This document shows positions 16,997 to 24,706 of a stretch of DNA of 64,000 nt, one piece after another. Under the pieces are notes generated by a model. That model searched no databases. It saw only the letters and a program-made list of their open reading frames with translations, and was not told where the DNA came from. The translations under genes were made by a program, and so were the position numbers. Origin of the DNA: UBA11574 sp963752565 (GTDB lineage: Bacteria > Desulfobacterota > Desulfobacteria > Desulfobacterales > UBA11574); contig CAVVZC010000025.1 of NCBI GenBank assembly GCA_963752565.1, positions 1 to 64,000 on the forward strand. Reading direction: 5' to 3'. How positions within the stretch are numbered: the first letter of the stretch is position 1; the number at the start of each line of letters is the position of its first letter.

Positions 16997-18778
16997 TTAC
17001 AGTTTTTTCATTCTCAAAGAAAGCTCATCAAGCTGAGCCTTGTCGGCTTCCGAAGGGGCATTGGTCAAAAGACATGCCGCTTTCTGGGTTTTCGGGAAGG
17101 GGATCACGTCCCGTATTGAAGGTTGTCCGCAAAGGATCATCACCAGACGATCGAAGCCGAATGCAATTCCCCCATGAGGCGGTGCACCGGAATCGAGTGC
17201 CGACAGCAAAAATCCAAACTTTTCCTCATAGGTTTTTCGATCCATACCCAATGCTGCAAATACCCGCTCCTGCAATTCCCTTTGGTGGATACGGATACTG
17301 CCGCCGCCAATTTCCGAGCCGTTTAGCACCAGATCATACGCCCGTGATCTGACAGAAAGCGGGTCTTTCTCCAGCAGATCATAATCTTCTTCAAGGGGGG
17401 CTGTGAACGGATGGTGAAGGGCCTGGTACCGTTTTTCACTTTCATCGTATTCCAGTAATGGGAAACGGGTCACCCATAAAAAACTGAAGGTGTTCTCTTG
17501 AACTAACCCAAGTTTTTTCCCGAGAAAGTTGCGAAGATTTCCCAGTGCCTCGTTGGTGACTTTGGGCTGATCGGCCACAAAAAATACGAGATCTCCGGCT
17601 TGCATATCGATGCGCTGTGCAAGTGCCTGTTTCTCATCCTCGGTGAAGAATTTTGCAATGGGAGATTGCCATGAATCTTCATGCACCTTGATCCATGCCA
17701 GTCCCTTTGCCCTATAGACGGCAACAAGCTCGGTCAGGTCATCGATCTCTTTTCGTGTAAAATTGATGCAGCCTTTGGCATTCAATGCCTTGACAATACC
17801 GCCTTTTTTAACGACATTGGCAAAGACATTGAACCCTGCATTTTCCACAATATCTGAAATGTTTACAAGTTCCAGATCGAACCGGATATCCGGTTTGTCC
17901 AGCCCGAAACGGCCCACGGAATCTTCATAAGAAAGGCGTGGGAAAGGGGTCTTAATATCGATGTCCAGAACGTCTCTGAAGAGTTTGATCATGAGTCCTT
18001 CCGTAACATCCATTACATCGCCTTCCCCGACAAAAGACATTTCCATGTCGATCTGGGTGAACTCCGGCTGGCGGTCCGCTCTGAGGTCTTCGTCTCTAAA
18101 GCATTTCACAATCTGGTAGTAGCGGTCAAACCCGGAAATCATTAAAAGCTGTTTGAAAATCTGGGGTGACTGGGGAAGCGCGTAAAAAAGACCTGGATTC
18201 ACCCGGCTGGGAACCAGATAGTCCCTTGCGCCTTCCGGAGTGCTGCGGGTCAGCACCGGTGTTTCAATGTCGATAAATCTTCTACCGTTAAGGTATTGCC
18301 TCACAGAGGCGGAAGCCGCGTGCCGGTTTATAATGTTCTTTTGAAAAAGCGTTCGCCTGAGATCGATATGTCGGAACTTTAACCGGATATTTTCCGAAAC
18401 ATCCACGTTGTCTTCGATTATAAACGGCGGTGTTTCTGCGGCATTGAATATTTTGAGTTCCGTGACAAAGACCTCAATTTCACCGGTTTTCAATTTGGGG
18501 TTGGTCATGCCTTCCAGTCTTTTGTCCACCTTCCCGCGTATGCCGATGACGTATTCACTGCGGAGGACATGGGCCTTTTCGTGAACCTTGGGGCTGACCT
18601 CGGGGTTGAAAACAACCTGCGTGATTCCCTCTCTGTCTCGCAGGTCAACAAAGATCACCCCGCCGTGATCCCTCCGCCGCTGTACCCACCCCATCAACAG
18701 CACTTCTGTGCCGACATCGTTTGCACCGAGTTCGCCGCAGGTATGGGTCCTTCTCATATTTCCAAGTTTATCTGACAA
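16997..18778 (-). CDS. aspS: aspartyl-tRNA synthetase, probably non-discriminating
   Basis: A 593-residue bacterial-type class II synthetase with N-terminal OB-fold, catalytic core and GAD insertion. FRDEDLRADRQPEFTQID is class II motif 2 and GGIAFGFDRLVMILCG is motif 3. The GWVQRRRDHGG segment has His where discriminating enzymes such as E. coli have Leu, and RLEGMTNP has Gly where they have Lys; these two sites are known determinants of relaxed tRNA-Asn recognition in Pseudomonas aeruginosa. A TTG start at 18778 with AAAGGAG eight bases upstream is used here; ATG 18757 is the alternative. It follows hisS with repeat A copy 3 between them. Confidence 0.95.
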   Translation of the reverse strand: MSDKLGNMRRTHTCGELGANDVGTEVLLMGWVQRRRDHGGVIFVDLRDREGITQVVFNPEVSPKVHEKAHVLRSEYVIGIRGKVDKRLEGMTNPKLKTGEIEVFVTELKIFNAAETPPFIIEDNVDVSENIRLKFRHIDLRRTLFQKNIINRHAASASVRQYLNGRRFIDIETPVLTRSTPEGARDYLVPSRVNPGLFYALPQSPQIFKQLLMISGFDRYYQIVKCFRDEDLRADRQPEFTQIDMEMSFVGEGDVMDVTEGLMIKLFRDVLDIDIKTPFPRLSYEDSVGRFGLDKPDIRFDLELVNISDIVENAGFNVFANVVKKGGIVKALNAKGCINFTRKEIDDLTELVAVYRAKGLAWIKVHEDSWQSPIAKFFTEDEKQALAQRIDMQAGDLVFFVADQPKVTNEALGNLRNFLGKKLGLVQENTFSFLWVTRFPLLEYDESEKRYQALHHPFTAPLEEDYDLLEKDPLSVRSRAYDLVLNGSEIGGGSIRIHQRELQERVFAALGMDRKTYEEKFGFLLSALDSGAPPHGGIAFGFDRLVMILCGQPSIRDVIPFPKTQKAACLLTNAPSEADKAQLDELSLRMKKL

Positions 18779-18820
18779 TGGAGTGACTCCTTTCTATTCC
18801 TCTAATTCAGTTAATATCTT

Positions 18821-18885
18821 AATGCTCAAGTTTTGCACCCTTAATTTTTAGTAACGCTCATAACGTGTAGCAGGCAGGGAAAATT
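18821..18885 (-). repeat. dispersed repeat A, copy 3
   Basis: On the minus strand it reads AAATTTTCCCTGCCTGCT, then a diverged middle, then AAAAATTAAGGGTGCAAAAC and TTGAGCAT. It lies in the hisS-aspS gap, 43 bases before aspS and in its orientation. The AAATTTTCCC end is shared with copy 5. Confidence 0.8.
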
Positions 18886-18897
18886 TATTCCGGCCTG

Positions 18898-20151
18898 CTA
18901 TGCCAATTTCGCTTTGATATTCTCTACAACCCGGTCAATGGGGATCGACACCTGGTCTTTTGTCTTCATGTCGCGTAATATCACCTTGCCTTCTTTAATT
19001 TCGTTATCCCCCACGATCAAAACATGTTTTGCCCCCAGTCGATGGGCCCGCTTCATTTGGCTTTTTAGGCTTTTGTCGCCAAATTCCATTTCAGCGTTGA
19101 CGCCCTCAAGGCAGAGTGCACAATTCCATTCAAATGCAAAAGAACGGCTCTTTTCGCCCAGAGCGGCGATAAAAATGTCAGGGGTTTTGACGAGATCGGT
19201 GCTGTTTGAGCCGGCAATTTCTGCTAATCTATCCAACCCGATGGCAAAACCTGTTGCCGGAATATCGGGTCCTCCCAATGCCTTGATCAGACCATCATAC
19301 CGACCGCCGCCTGCGATGGCATTTTGTGCGCCCAATACATGGGTTTGAATTTCAAAGGTTGTCCGCGTGTAATAATCCAGACCTCGAACCAGACCTTTGT
19401 CGACCACAAATGGAACGTTTAGCGCTGAAAGGGCCGTTTGGGTGGTTTCAAAGTGTTGATCACAAGCCGGACACAAAGAATCCAGAATAGACGGTGCGTC
19501 CGTCATGGCCGTTCGGCAGGAAGGCACCTTGCAGTCGAGTACACGCAAAGGATTCCGGTCTTTTCGCCGGACACAGTCTGAACAGAGATTTTCATTTAAA
19601 GATGTTAAAAAATCTGAAAGTGCTGTCTTGAACATTGGACGGCATTCAGGGCATCCCAGTGAATTGATATGGGCATTCACATCGGAAACAGACAGTTTTG
19701 AAAAGAGTGTTATCAGGATAAAAATCAGCTCAACATCAGCCAGGGGTGAATCCACACCAAAAATTTCAGCATTGATCTGATAGAACTGCCGGTATCTTCC
19801 TTTTTGGGGCCTCTCTCGACGAAACATGGGACCGATGGTATAAAATTTCCGGACCGGATCTGTTGCATACAGTTTGTGCTGGATATAGGATCGACAGACC
19901 GATGCGGTGGCTTCGGGCCGAAGGGTGATCAGATCTCCCTTTCTGTCAGGGAAGGTATACATCTCTTTTTCAACAATATCGGTATCCTCACCAATGCTTC
20001 TGGCGAACAGCTCGGTGCGCTCCATGATCGGGATACGGATTTCTTTGAATCCGAAATCTTCTAAAAGAGACCTGGCCGTATTTTCAATCTGCTGCCAGAG
20101 TTCCACTTCACCCGGAAGGATATCCTTAAATCCTCTGATTAGCTGTATCAT
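18898..20151 (-). CDS. hisS: histidyl-tRNA synthetase
   Basis: A 417-residue class II synthetase from ATG 20151. The start IQLIRGFKDILPGE, motif 2 region FYTIGPMFRRERPQKGRYRQFYQ and the histidine-binding VRGLDYYTRTTFE are diagnostic. The insertion region carries four cysteine pairs (CPEC, CSDC, CKVPSC, CPAC), which could bind zinc. The stop of the hxlA-rraA gene is two bases upstream of the ATG, so translation is coupled; an in-frame GTG at 20169 would overlap that stop. The C-terminal anticodon-binding domain includes KHVLIVGDNEI. Confidence 0.96.
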   Translation of the reverse strand: MIQLIRGFKDILPGEVELWQQIENTARSLLEDFGFKEIRIPIMERTELFARSIGEDTDIVEKEMYTFPDRKGDLITLRPEATASVCRSYIQHKLYATDPVRKFYTIGPMFRRERPQKGRYRQFYQINAEIFGVDSPLADVELIFILITLFSKLSVSDVNAHINSLGCPECRPMFKTALSDFLTSLNENLCSDCVRRKDRNPLRVLDCKVPSCRTAMTDAPSILDSLCPACDQHFETTQTALSALNVPFVVDKGLVRGLDYYTRTTFEIQTHVLGAQNAIAGGGRYDGLIKALGGPDIPATGFAIGLDRLAEIAGSNSTDLVKTPDIFIAALGEKSRSFAFEWNCALCLEGVNAEMEFGDKSLKSQMKRAHRLGAKHVLIVGDNEIKEGKVILRDMKTKDQVSIPIDRVVENIKAKLA

Positions 20152-20153
20152 CC

Positions 20154-21440
20154 TTATTTTTTTTCCCACCTCAAAAGTTCCGCCACCTTACTCAGGGTGC
20201 TCCCCTCTTTGATCTCCTCTCGTATGCGGTTTTCCCTCTCAAGTACATCCATGCTCCGATTGGCATACTCTACGGCAATGGCTTTCGGCAGTAACACCAC
20301 CCCGTCGTCATCCCCCAGTAGCCAGTCTCCAGGCTCTACGCGCATATTGCCCACTGTTACAGGAACACCAATCTCTCCGAACCCTTTGGGCTCGCCGGCA
20401 TTGGGCATAACAAGTCTACTGAACGCCGGAAATTTCATGTCGATAATTTCAGGGCTGTCTCTCAGGGCGCCGTCGATGACAACACCGCCAAGATTCCTTT
20501 GAACCGCCGAATGCGTTGCCAGCTCTCCCCAGAGCGCAGGCCCCGCCCCCCCGGCGTCGATAACAACAATTTCACCCGGCTGTGCCACATCAATGGCCTG
20601 AACCGGTTTGGCCCAGTCTCCGGGATACGTTCTTACGGTAACAGCCTGCCCCACCATTCGGATACCTGGAAAAAGCGGTCGAATTCCCCGCAGAACCCCC
20701 CCCCGGTGTAGGGCATCTGAAAGGTTCGCTGACGACACCAGTTCTAGAATTTCACGAATCTGGGCTTCACCTTTTCGTTTAAAAAGGGTGGTGCTGATGC
20801 TTTTTCCGGTATCGAGCCCCATACGAATTTCTCTAGCCGCCTGTTCAGGATCCATGGCTTTGGTGATGGCGCCCCCCACAATAACGATGGCTGCACCGGC
20901 CTCCACCGCCTTGGCGGCTGTCTCGGAATTTATACCTCCGGCCACCGCCACCGGAATGGACAATGCTTCGCTGACCTGGCGTAAAACATCGAAAGGATCT
21001 TTACCTTCCATCTGCTCGTCAATGGCGCAATGTACCGACACATAGTCAGCCCCAAAGTCCTCGACCTGCTTTGCTCTGGACAGAACATCATCCACTGCGA
21101 TCATGTCCACCACTATTTTTGCCCCATAGTTTTTTCCGGCCTGGATGCACTCCCGGATGGTCGCATCACTGGATGCCCCGAGCACATCGACGATATTGGC
21201 GCCTGCTTTGGCTGCAGTTTCGACCTCCGTTCTGCCGGTATCCATGATCTTCATATCCGCAACAATGGTGCTGTCAGGAAAAAGTTTCCTGAGTTCCCTG
21301 ACGGCATGCAGACCTTCACTCTTGATGAGCGGCGTGCCGGTTTCGAGCCAGTCAACGCCGCCGAGAATTCCGGCCTTGGCGCTTTTCAGCGCCCGTTTCA
21401 AATCTACAAAATCTAAAGCCAATTGCAGGATTGGTTTCAT
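20154..21440 (-). CDS. hxlA: 3-hexulose-6-phosphate synthase fused to RraA-like domain
   Basis: A 428-residue fusion. Residues 1-210 are a hexulose-6-phosphate synthase (OMPDC superfamily) with the D-x-K-x-x-D signature as Asp62-Lys64-Asp67 (ADMKIMDTG) and AVAGGINSETA phosphate loop. Residues about 225-415 are an RraA-like/HMG-aldolase-type domain with GGVVIDGALRDSPEI holding the Arg-Asp pair needed for retro-aldol activity. The fusion type is known, mostly from archaea. The synthase joins formaldehyde to ribulose 5-phosphate, or runs in reverse to make it. A perfect AAAGGAGGACAT site overlaps the hxlB stop region. Confidence 0.93.
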   Translation of the reverse strand: MKPILQLALDFVDLKRALKSAKAGILGGVDWLETGTPLIKSEGLHAVRELRKLFPDSTIVADMKIMDTGRTEVETAAKAGANIVDVLGASSDATIRECIQAGKNYGAKIVVDMIAVDDVLSRAKQVEDFGADYVSVHCAIDEQMEGKDPFDVLRQVSEALSIPVAVAGGINSETAAKAVEAGAAIVIVGGAITKAMDPEQAAREIRMGLDTGKSISTTLFKRKGEAQIREILELVSSANLSDALHRGGVLRGIRPLFPGIRMVGQAVTVRTYPGDWAKPVQAIDVAQPGEIVVIDAGGAGPALWGELATHSAVQRNLGGVVIDGALRDSPEIIDMKFPAFSRLVMPNAGEPKGFGEIGVPVTVGNMRVEPGDWLLGDDDGVVLLPKAIAVEYANRSMDVLERENRIREEIKEGSTLSKVAELLRWEKK

Positions 21441-21450
21441 ATGTCCTCCT

Positions 21451-21993
21451 TTATTCGATCACCGCATGTCTGGATGAAACGCTTCCAACATCCTTTTTTC
21501 GAGTCTGGTATATTGTTAACACCACCGCCTCCAAAAAGAGAAAAGCAGATTGTTCAAAGAGAGAGCCGGCCATCTGAGCTGATTCCGGCTCATCATCAAG
21601 GCACAGTTTGGTGGTTCCGGGAAGGTGGAGGCTGTAATCCACCAGGGAACCGATTCTGGATTCAATGTTTCCCAGGATACCGTATGTTTCGGCCTCGTAT
21701 TGTTTGGCAAGCCTTACCGCTTCGAGGGTCGACGGGGTTTGTCCGGATCCGCTTAAAACGATGAGCAGATCGTTACCTGTAATGGCGGGCGTAACGGTTT
21801 CGCCGCAAAAATAAACGCTGTATCCCAAATGCATCAATCGCATGCAAAAACATCGCAGGATAAAACCGGTTCTTCCTTGGGCGGAAAAAAAGATGGATTC
21901 TGCGTTCTGGATTCTTTGGATAAAATCCTGGGTAGCTTTCCCGGTGATATTTTTCATCAGGCACCGGTTCTCCTCCAGAATAATTTCCATCAT
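21451..21993 (-). CDS. hxlB: 6-phospho-3-hexuloisomerase
   Basis: A 180-residue SIS-domain isomerase converting hexulose 6-phosphate and fructose 6-phosphate. SIFFSAQGRTGFILRCFCMRLMHLGYSVYF and LLIVLSGSGQTPSTLEAV are the family phosphosugar-binding segments, with ESAQMAGSLFEQSAFLFLEA carrying the C-terminal catalytic Glu region. No good ribosome-binding site precedes the ATG pair at 21993/21990. The frame is open for 23 further codons upstream, but without a standard start. It is the first gene of hxlB-hxlA/rraA-hisS-aspS. Confidence 0.92.
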   Translation of the reverse strand: MMEIILEENRCLMKNITGKATQDFIQRIQNAESIFFSAQGRTGFILRCFCMRLMHLGYSVYFCGETVTPAITGNDLLIVLSGSGQTPSTLEAVRLAKQYEAETYGILGNIESRIGSLVDYSLHLPGTTKLCLDDEPESAQMAGSLFEQSAFLFLEAVVLTIYQTRKKDVGSVSSRHAVIE

Positions 21994-22362
21994 TTTCCGG
22001 AAGGTGAACGTTTTATCCTTTGTATTGTTTTTTGATGTCGGATAATGTTTCAGAATAACCTCTAAATGTTATACATTGTTTAGAATAAAATCGTCCGGAT
22101 ACTATCGTATAAAAAACCTCATTTTTGAGATGTCAACGTATGGCCAATGGGACTGCGTGTCAAGAAAATATTAAACACCCAACATATCAAAATGATGCGC
22201 CGCTTTGGCTTGACAAGGGTGATTCGCCATTATAGTCACTTAAAATACCAAAAATAAGACCGGAGAGGAATTTTCTACCAAGCAACACGGTGATCTTTTG
22301 AATTACACAGGTCAAATTCTCATTGCGATTTGATCCAACAGCAAGCCTTCAAGGAAAACGAA
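21994..22362. other. divergent promoter region, hxlB / DUF2520 gene
   Basis: No gene. On the plus strand TTGACA (22210-22215), 17 bp and TAGTCA (22233-22238) form a fair promoter for the DUF2520 gene. No strong minus-strand promoter or palindromic operator was identified for the hxl operon. Confidence 0.5.
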
Positions 22363-23232
22363 ATGAAACCTTCATTTGCCATTGTCGGATGTGGAAAAGT
22401 CGGAACAGCCCTTGCGATATTTTTAACCCGGGCCGGATACCGGTCAGCCGGATTTGCCAGTAAAAGTCTTTCATCAGCCAAACATGTTTCCGATATTGTT
22501 CTTTCCGATCATTTCAGCGATGTTCCATGGGACATCACCCGACATGCGGATGTCGTGTTTATCACAACACCCGACAGTGCCATCAAAGACACGTGTGATA
22601 CCATTTCCCAAAACACCGGCTTTGCCGATAATGCTGTTGTGATGCACTGTAGCGGGGTATTGGCGTCATCTGTCTTGTCGAGTGCGAAAACATGCGGTGC
22701 ATGGATAGGATCCATGCATCCGTTACAGAGTTTTGCTTCGGCCGACCACAAGACCAATCCTTTTCAAGGGATCATTGTTTCTTTAGAAGGTGAAGATCCG
22801 GCAGTCAACACCGCTAAAACAATTGCCGCAGATCTCGGCGGGACGGTGGTGACCCTTCTAACGGAGGCCAAAACCCTTTACCATGCATCGGCAGTGGTGG
22901 CCTCAAACTATTTGGTCACGCTGCTTGACCTTGCTGTACGACTCATCGAAGAAGCCGGAGTCAACCGGCAAGATGCGTTTAATCTGTTAAAACCCTTGAT
23001 CGAAGGGACGTTGTCAAATATAGGAAAAGTCGGTGTTCCAAAAGCGCTGACCGGTCCCATTGCCAGGGGAGATATCAAAACCGTAGAAAAGCATATCGAG
23101 GAAATCGGATTCAAAAGACCGGAGCTTCTTGCTCTGTATAAAATGCTTGCGTTTTATACCATCGATATTGCAGCGGCAGGGGATTCGATTTCGGCATCAT
23201 CCATAAAAGAACTGAAAAGAATCACCACTTGA
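22363..23232 (+). CDS. Rossmann-like / DUF2520 domain protein
   Basis: A 289-residue predicted NAD(P)-dependent oxidoreductase. The N-terminal Rossmann fold begins AIVGCGKVGTALAIFL (G-x-G-x-x-G), followed by DVVFITTPDSAIKD and MHCSGVLASSVL. The C-terminal all-helical DUF2520 part includes LYHASAVVASNYLVTLLDLA and GPIARGD. The layout resembles pyrroline-5-carboxylate reductase and ketopantoate reductase relatives, but no reaction is established to my knowledge. The ATG at 22363 follows AAGGAAAA; an earlier frame start at 22330 lacks such a site. Confidence 0.85.
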   Translation: MKPSFAIVGCGKVGTALAIFLTRAGYRSAGFASKSLSSAKHVSDIVLSDHFSDVPWDITRHADVVFITTPDSAIKDTCDTISQNTGFADNAVVMHCSGVLASSVLSSAKTCGAWIGSMHPLQSFASADHKTNPFQGIIVSLEGEDPAVNTAKTIAADLGGTVVTLLTEAKTLYHASAVVASNYLVTLLDLAVRLIEEAGVNRQDAFNLLKPLIEGTLSNIGKVGVPKALTGPIARGDIKTVEKHIEEIGFKRPELLALYKMLAFYTIDIAAAGDSISASSIKELKRITT

Positions 23233-23234
23233 AT

Positions 23235-23290
23235 TTCGGCCTGCTACACTGTATTGGCGTTGCTGAAAATTGAGTATGAAAGTTCATTTT
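23235..23290 (+). repeat. dispersed repeat A, copy 4
   Basis: It reads GCCTGCTACACTGTATTGG, CGTTGCTGAAAATTGAG and GAAAGTTCATTTT. It lies between the DUF2520 gene and the TRAP binding protein gene, oriented with the latter. Confidence 0.8.
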
Positions 23291-23360
23291 GTGATGGTGT
23301 TTTTATTCGATGTTCGCAGTGAAGGATCATCGCCAAAACAGAGAATTTAAGGAGGATCAT

Positions 23361-24341
23361 ATGATGAAAAAAATGCTATGGCTTATTGCCGTATGTGTCC
23401 TGCTGTTATATTCTGGTTCTGCCATGGCCTTGATTCGGATCAAGTTGGGCGTTGTCACCAAACCAGGGTCCGCACAAAACATCGTGGCAGAAAAATTTAA
23501 AGAACTTATTGAACAGGCGTCAAATGGTAATATCAATGTTCAGATCTTCCATTCAAATTCCATCGGCAATGAAACTGAAATCTTGCAGCAGATTCAGATG
23601 AACACGGTACAGATGGGAATCATTACCGGTGGCCCTTTTGATACATTTGACCCGGTTGTAAGGGTAATCAACTATCCCTTTCTGTTCAAGGATAATGAAC
23701 AAGCCGATGAGGTCCTGGATGGCCCGTTGGGATTTAAAATATTGAAAAGCCTTGAGAGGTCGGGATTTAAGGGACTCTGTTTTTCAGAAAACGGTTTCAG
23801 GAACCTTACCAATAACAAACATTCCGTAAAAAGTCCCGATGACATCAAAGGACTCAAAATTCGAGTCATGGCCTCTGCACTTCACAAAGCCATCTGGCAG
23901 GCTCTGGGTGCGAATCCGACACCGATGCCCTGGCCAATCTACACTGAGTTGGAGCAGGGTGTTATCGACGGCCAGGAAAATCCACTCTGGGTCATGGAAG
24001 TCTATAAATTTTATGAAATTCAGAAATACATGACCCTGACCCGCCATGTCTACTCTCCCCACATTGACGTGGCTTCATTAAAATGGTGGAAGACGTTGGA
24101 CGCCAACACACAGGAGTTGATTCAAAGAACCATCCATGAAGCTGCTGTGTTTCAGCGAAATGACAATCGATCCAAAAATGCCGCTCGGCTTGCGCTTCTA
24201 GAGGAAAAAGGGATGAAGATCGAAGCGCATCCGGATATAGACGCCTTTCGTGCCAAAGTGGCCGGATTCAAAGACACAGATCTTTACAGCGAACCCAGGG
24301 TTCAGGCGATGCTGATAGAGATGCTGAACTCAACCAAATAG
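23361..24341 (+). CDS. TRAP transporter substrate-binding protein (DctP type), orphan
   Basis: A 326-residue periplasmic binding protein with a signal peptide cleaved near SAMA-LIR. The family arginine motif KGLKIRVMASALHKAIWQALG and GVIDGQENPLW, which contact a carboxylate ligand, are intact. The start at 23361 has a perfect AAGGAGGATCAT site. TRAP systems need DctQ and DctM membrane subunits; none is found on either side. It may pair with a distant permease or act as a sensor ligand-binder. The ligand is probably an organic acid. Confidence 0.92.
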   Translation: MMKKMLWLIAVCVLLLYSGSAMALIRIKLGVVTKPGSAQNIVAEKFKELIEQASNGNINVQIFHSNSIGNETEILQQIQMNTVQMGIITGGPFDTFDPVVRVINYPFLFKDNEQADEVLDGPLGFKILKSLERSGFKGLCFSENGFRNLTNNKHSVKSPDDIKGLKIRVMASALHKAIWQALGANPTPMPWPIYTELEQGVIDGQENPLWVMEVYKFYEIQKYMTLTRHVYSPHIDVASLKWWKTLDANTQELIQRTIHEAAVFQRNDNRSKNAARLALLEEKGMKIEAHPDIDAFRAKVAGFKDTDLYSEPRVQAMLIEMLNSTK

Positions 24342-24706
24342 AAAATCAGGTCATGGGTAATTATTTCAGCCTGCTAACCATAAGGCTTCTTAGCAGTATT
24401 GGGGTGAGAAACTTGAGCTATTTATTAAATCGCTCCGTGGATGATGCTTTTTTTCAAACCGTGTAATCACGCCAGAGGCGGACAAGCATTGTGGTTAAAT
24501 GAACGTAAAGAAAGAACAGAATTCAATATAAAAACAATGGGTTCATCTTGGAACAAACCATCTCTTGGCATGAGATATTTTGCCATGCGTCTGTTCTTTC
24601 TAACGATCCCTAAACCACTCAAACAGTACACGCTTTTTTAAAGAGATTATCCATTCCGATGGCATATATGTGTTTACAATAAAAACACCCCAACTCCTCA
24701 AACACT
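24342..24706. other. 365-bp gene-free region with repeat-like and inverted sequences
   Basis: It contains a repeat A-related element at 24365-24425 (GCCTGCT, then GAGAAACTTGAG) and the inverted repeat 24491-24619. A 66-codon open frame (24441-24641) spans both arms of that inverted repeat and is not protein-like. Confidence 0.55.
24491..24619. repeat. imperfect 30-bp inverted repeat with 69-nt interior
   Basis: The arms 24491-24520 and 24590-24619 match at about 22 of 30 positions, including a perfect 11-bp core GAAAGAACAGA (24510-24520) with TCTGTTCTTTC (24590-24600). It may be a MITE-like element or a structured RNA. Confidence 0.55.

Noticed and set aside
24441..24641. 66-codon open frame after the TRAP gene
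   Set aside because: It spans both arms of an inverted repeat, lacks a ribosome-binding site and resembles no protein.
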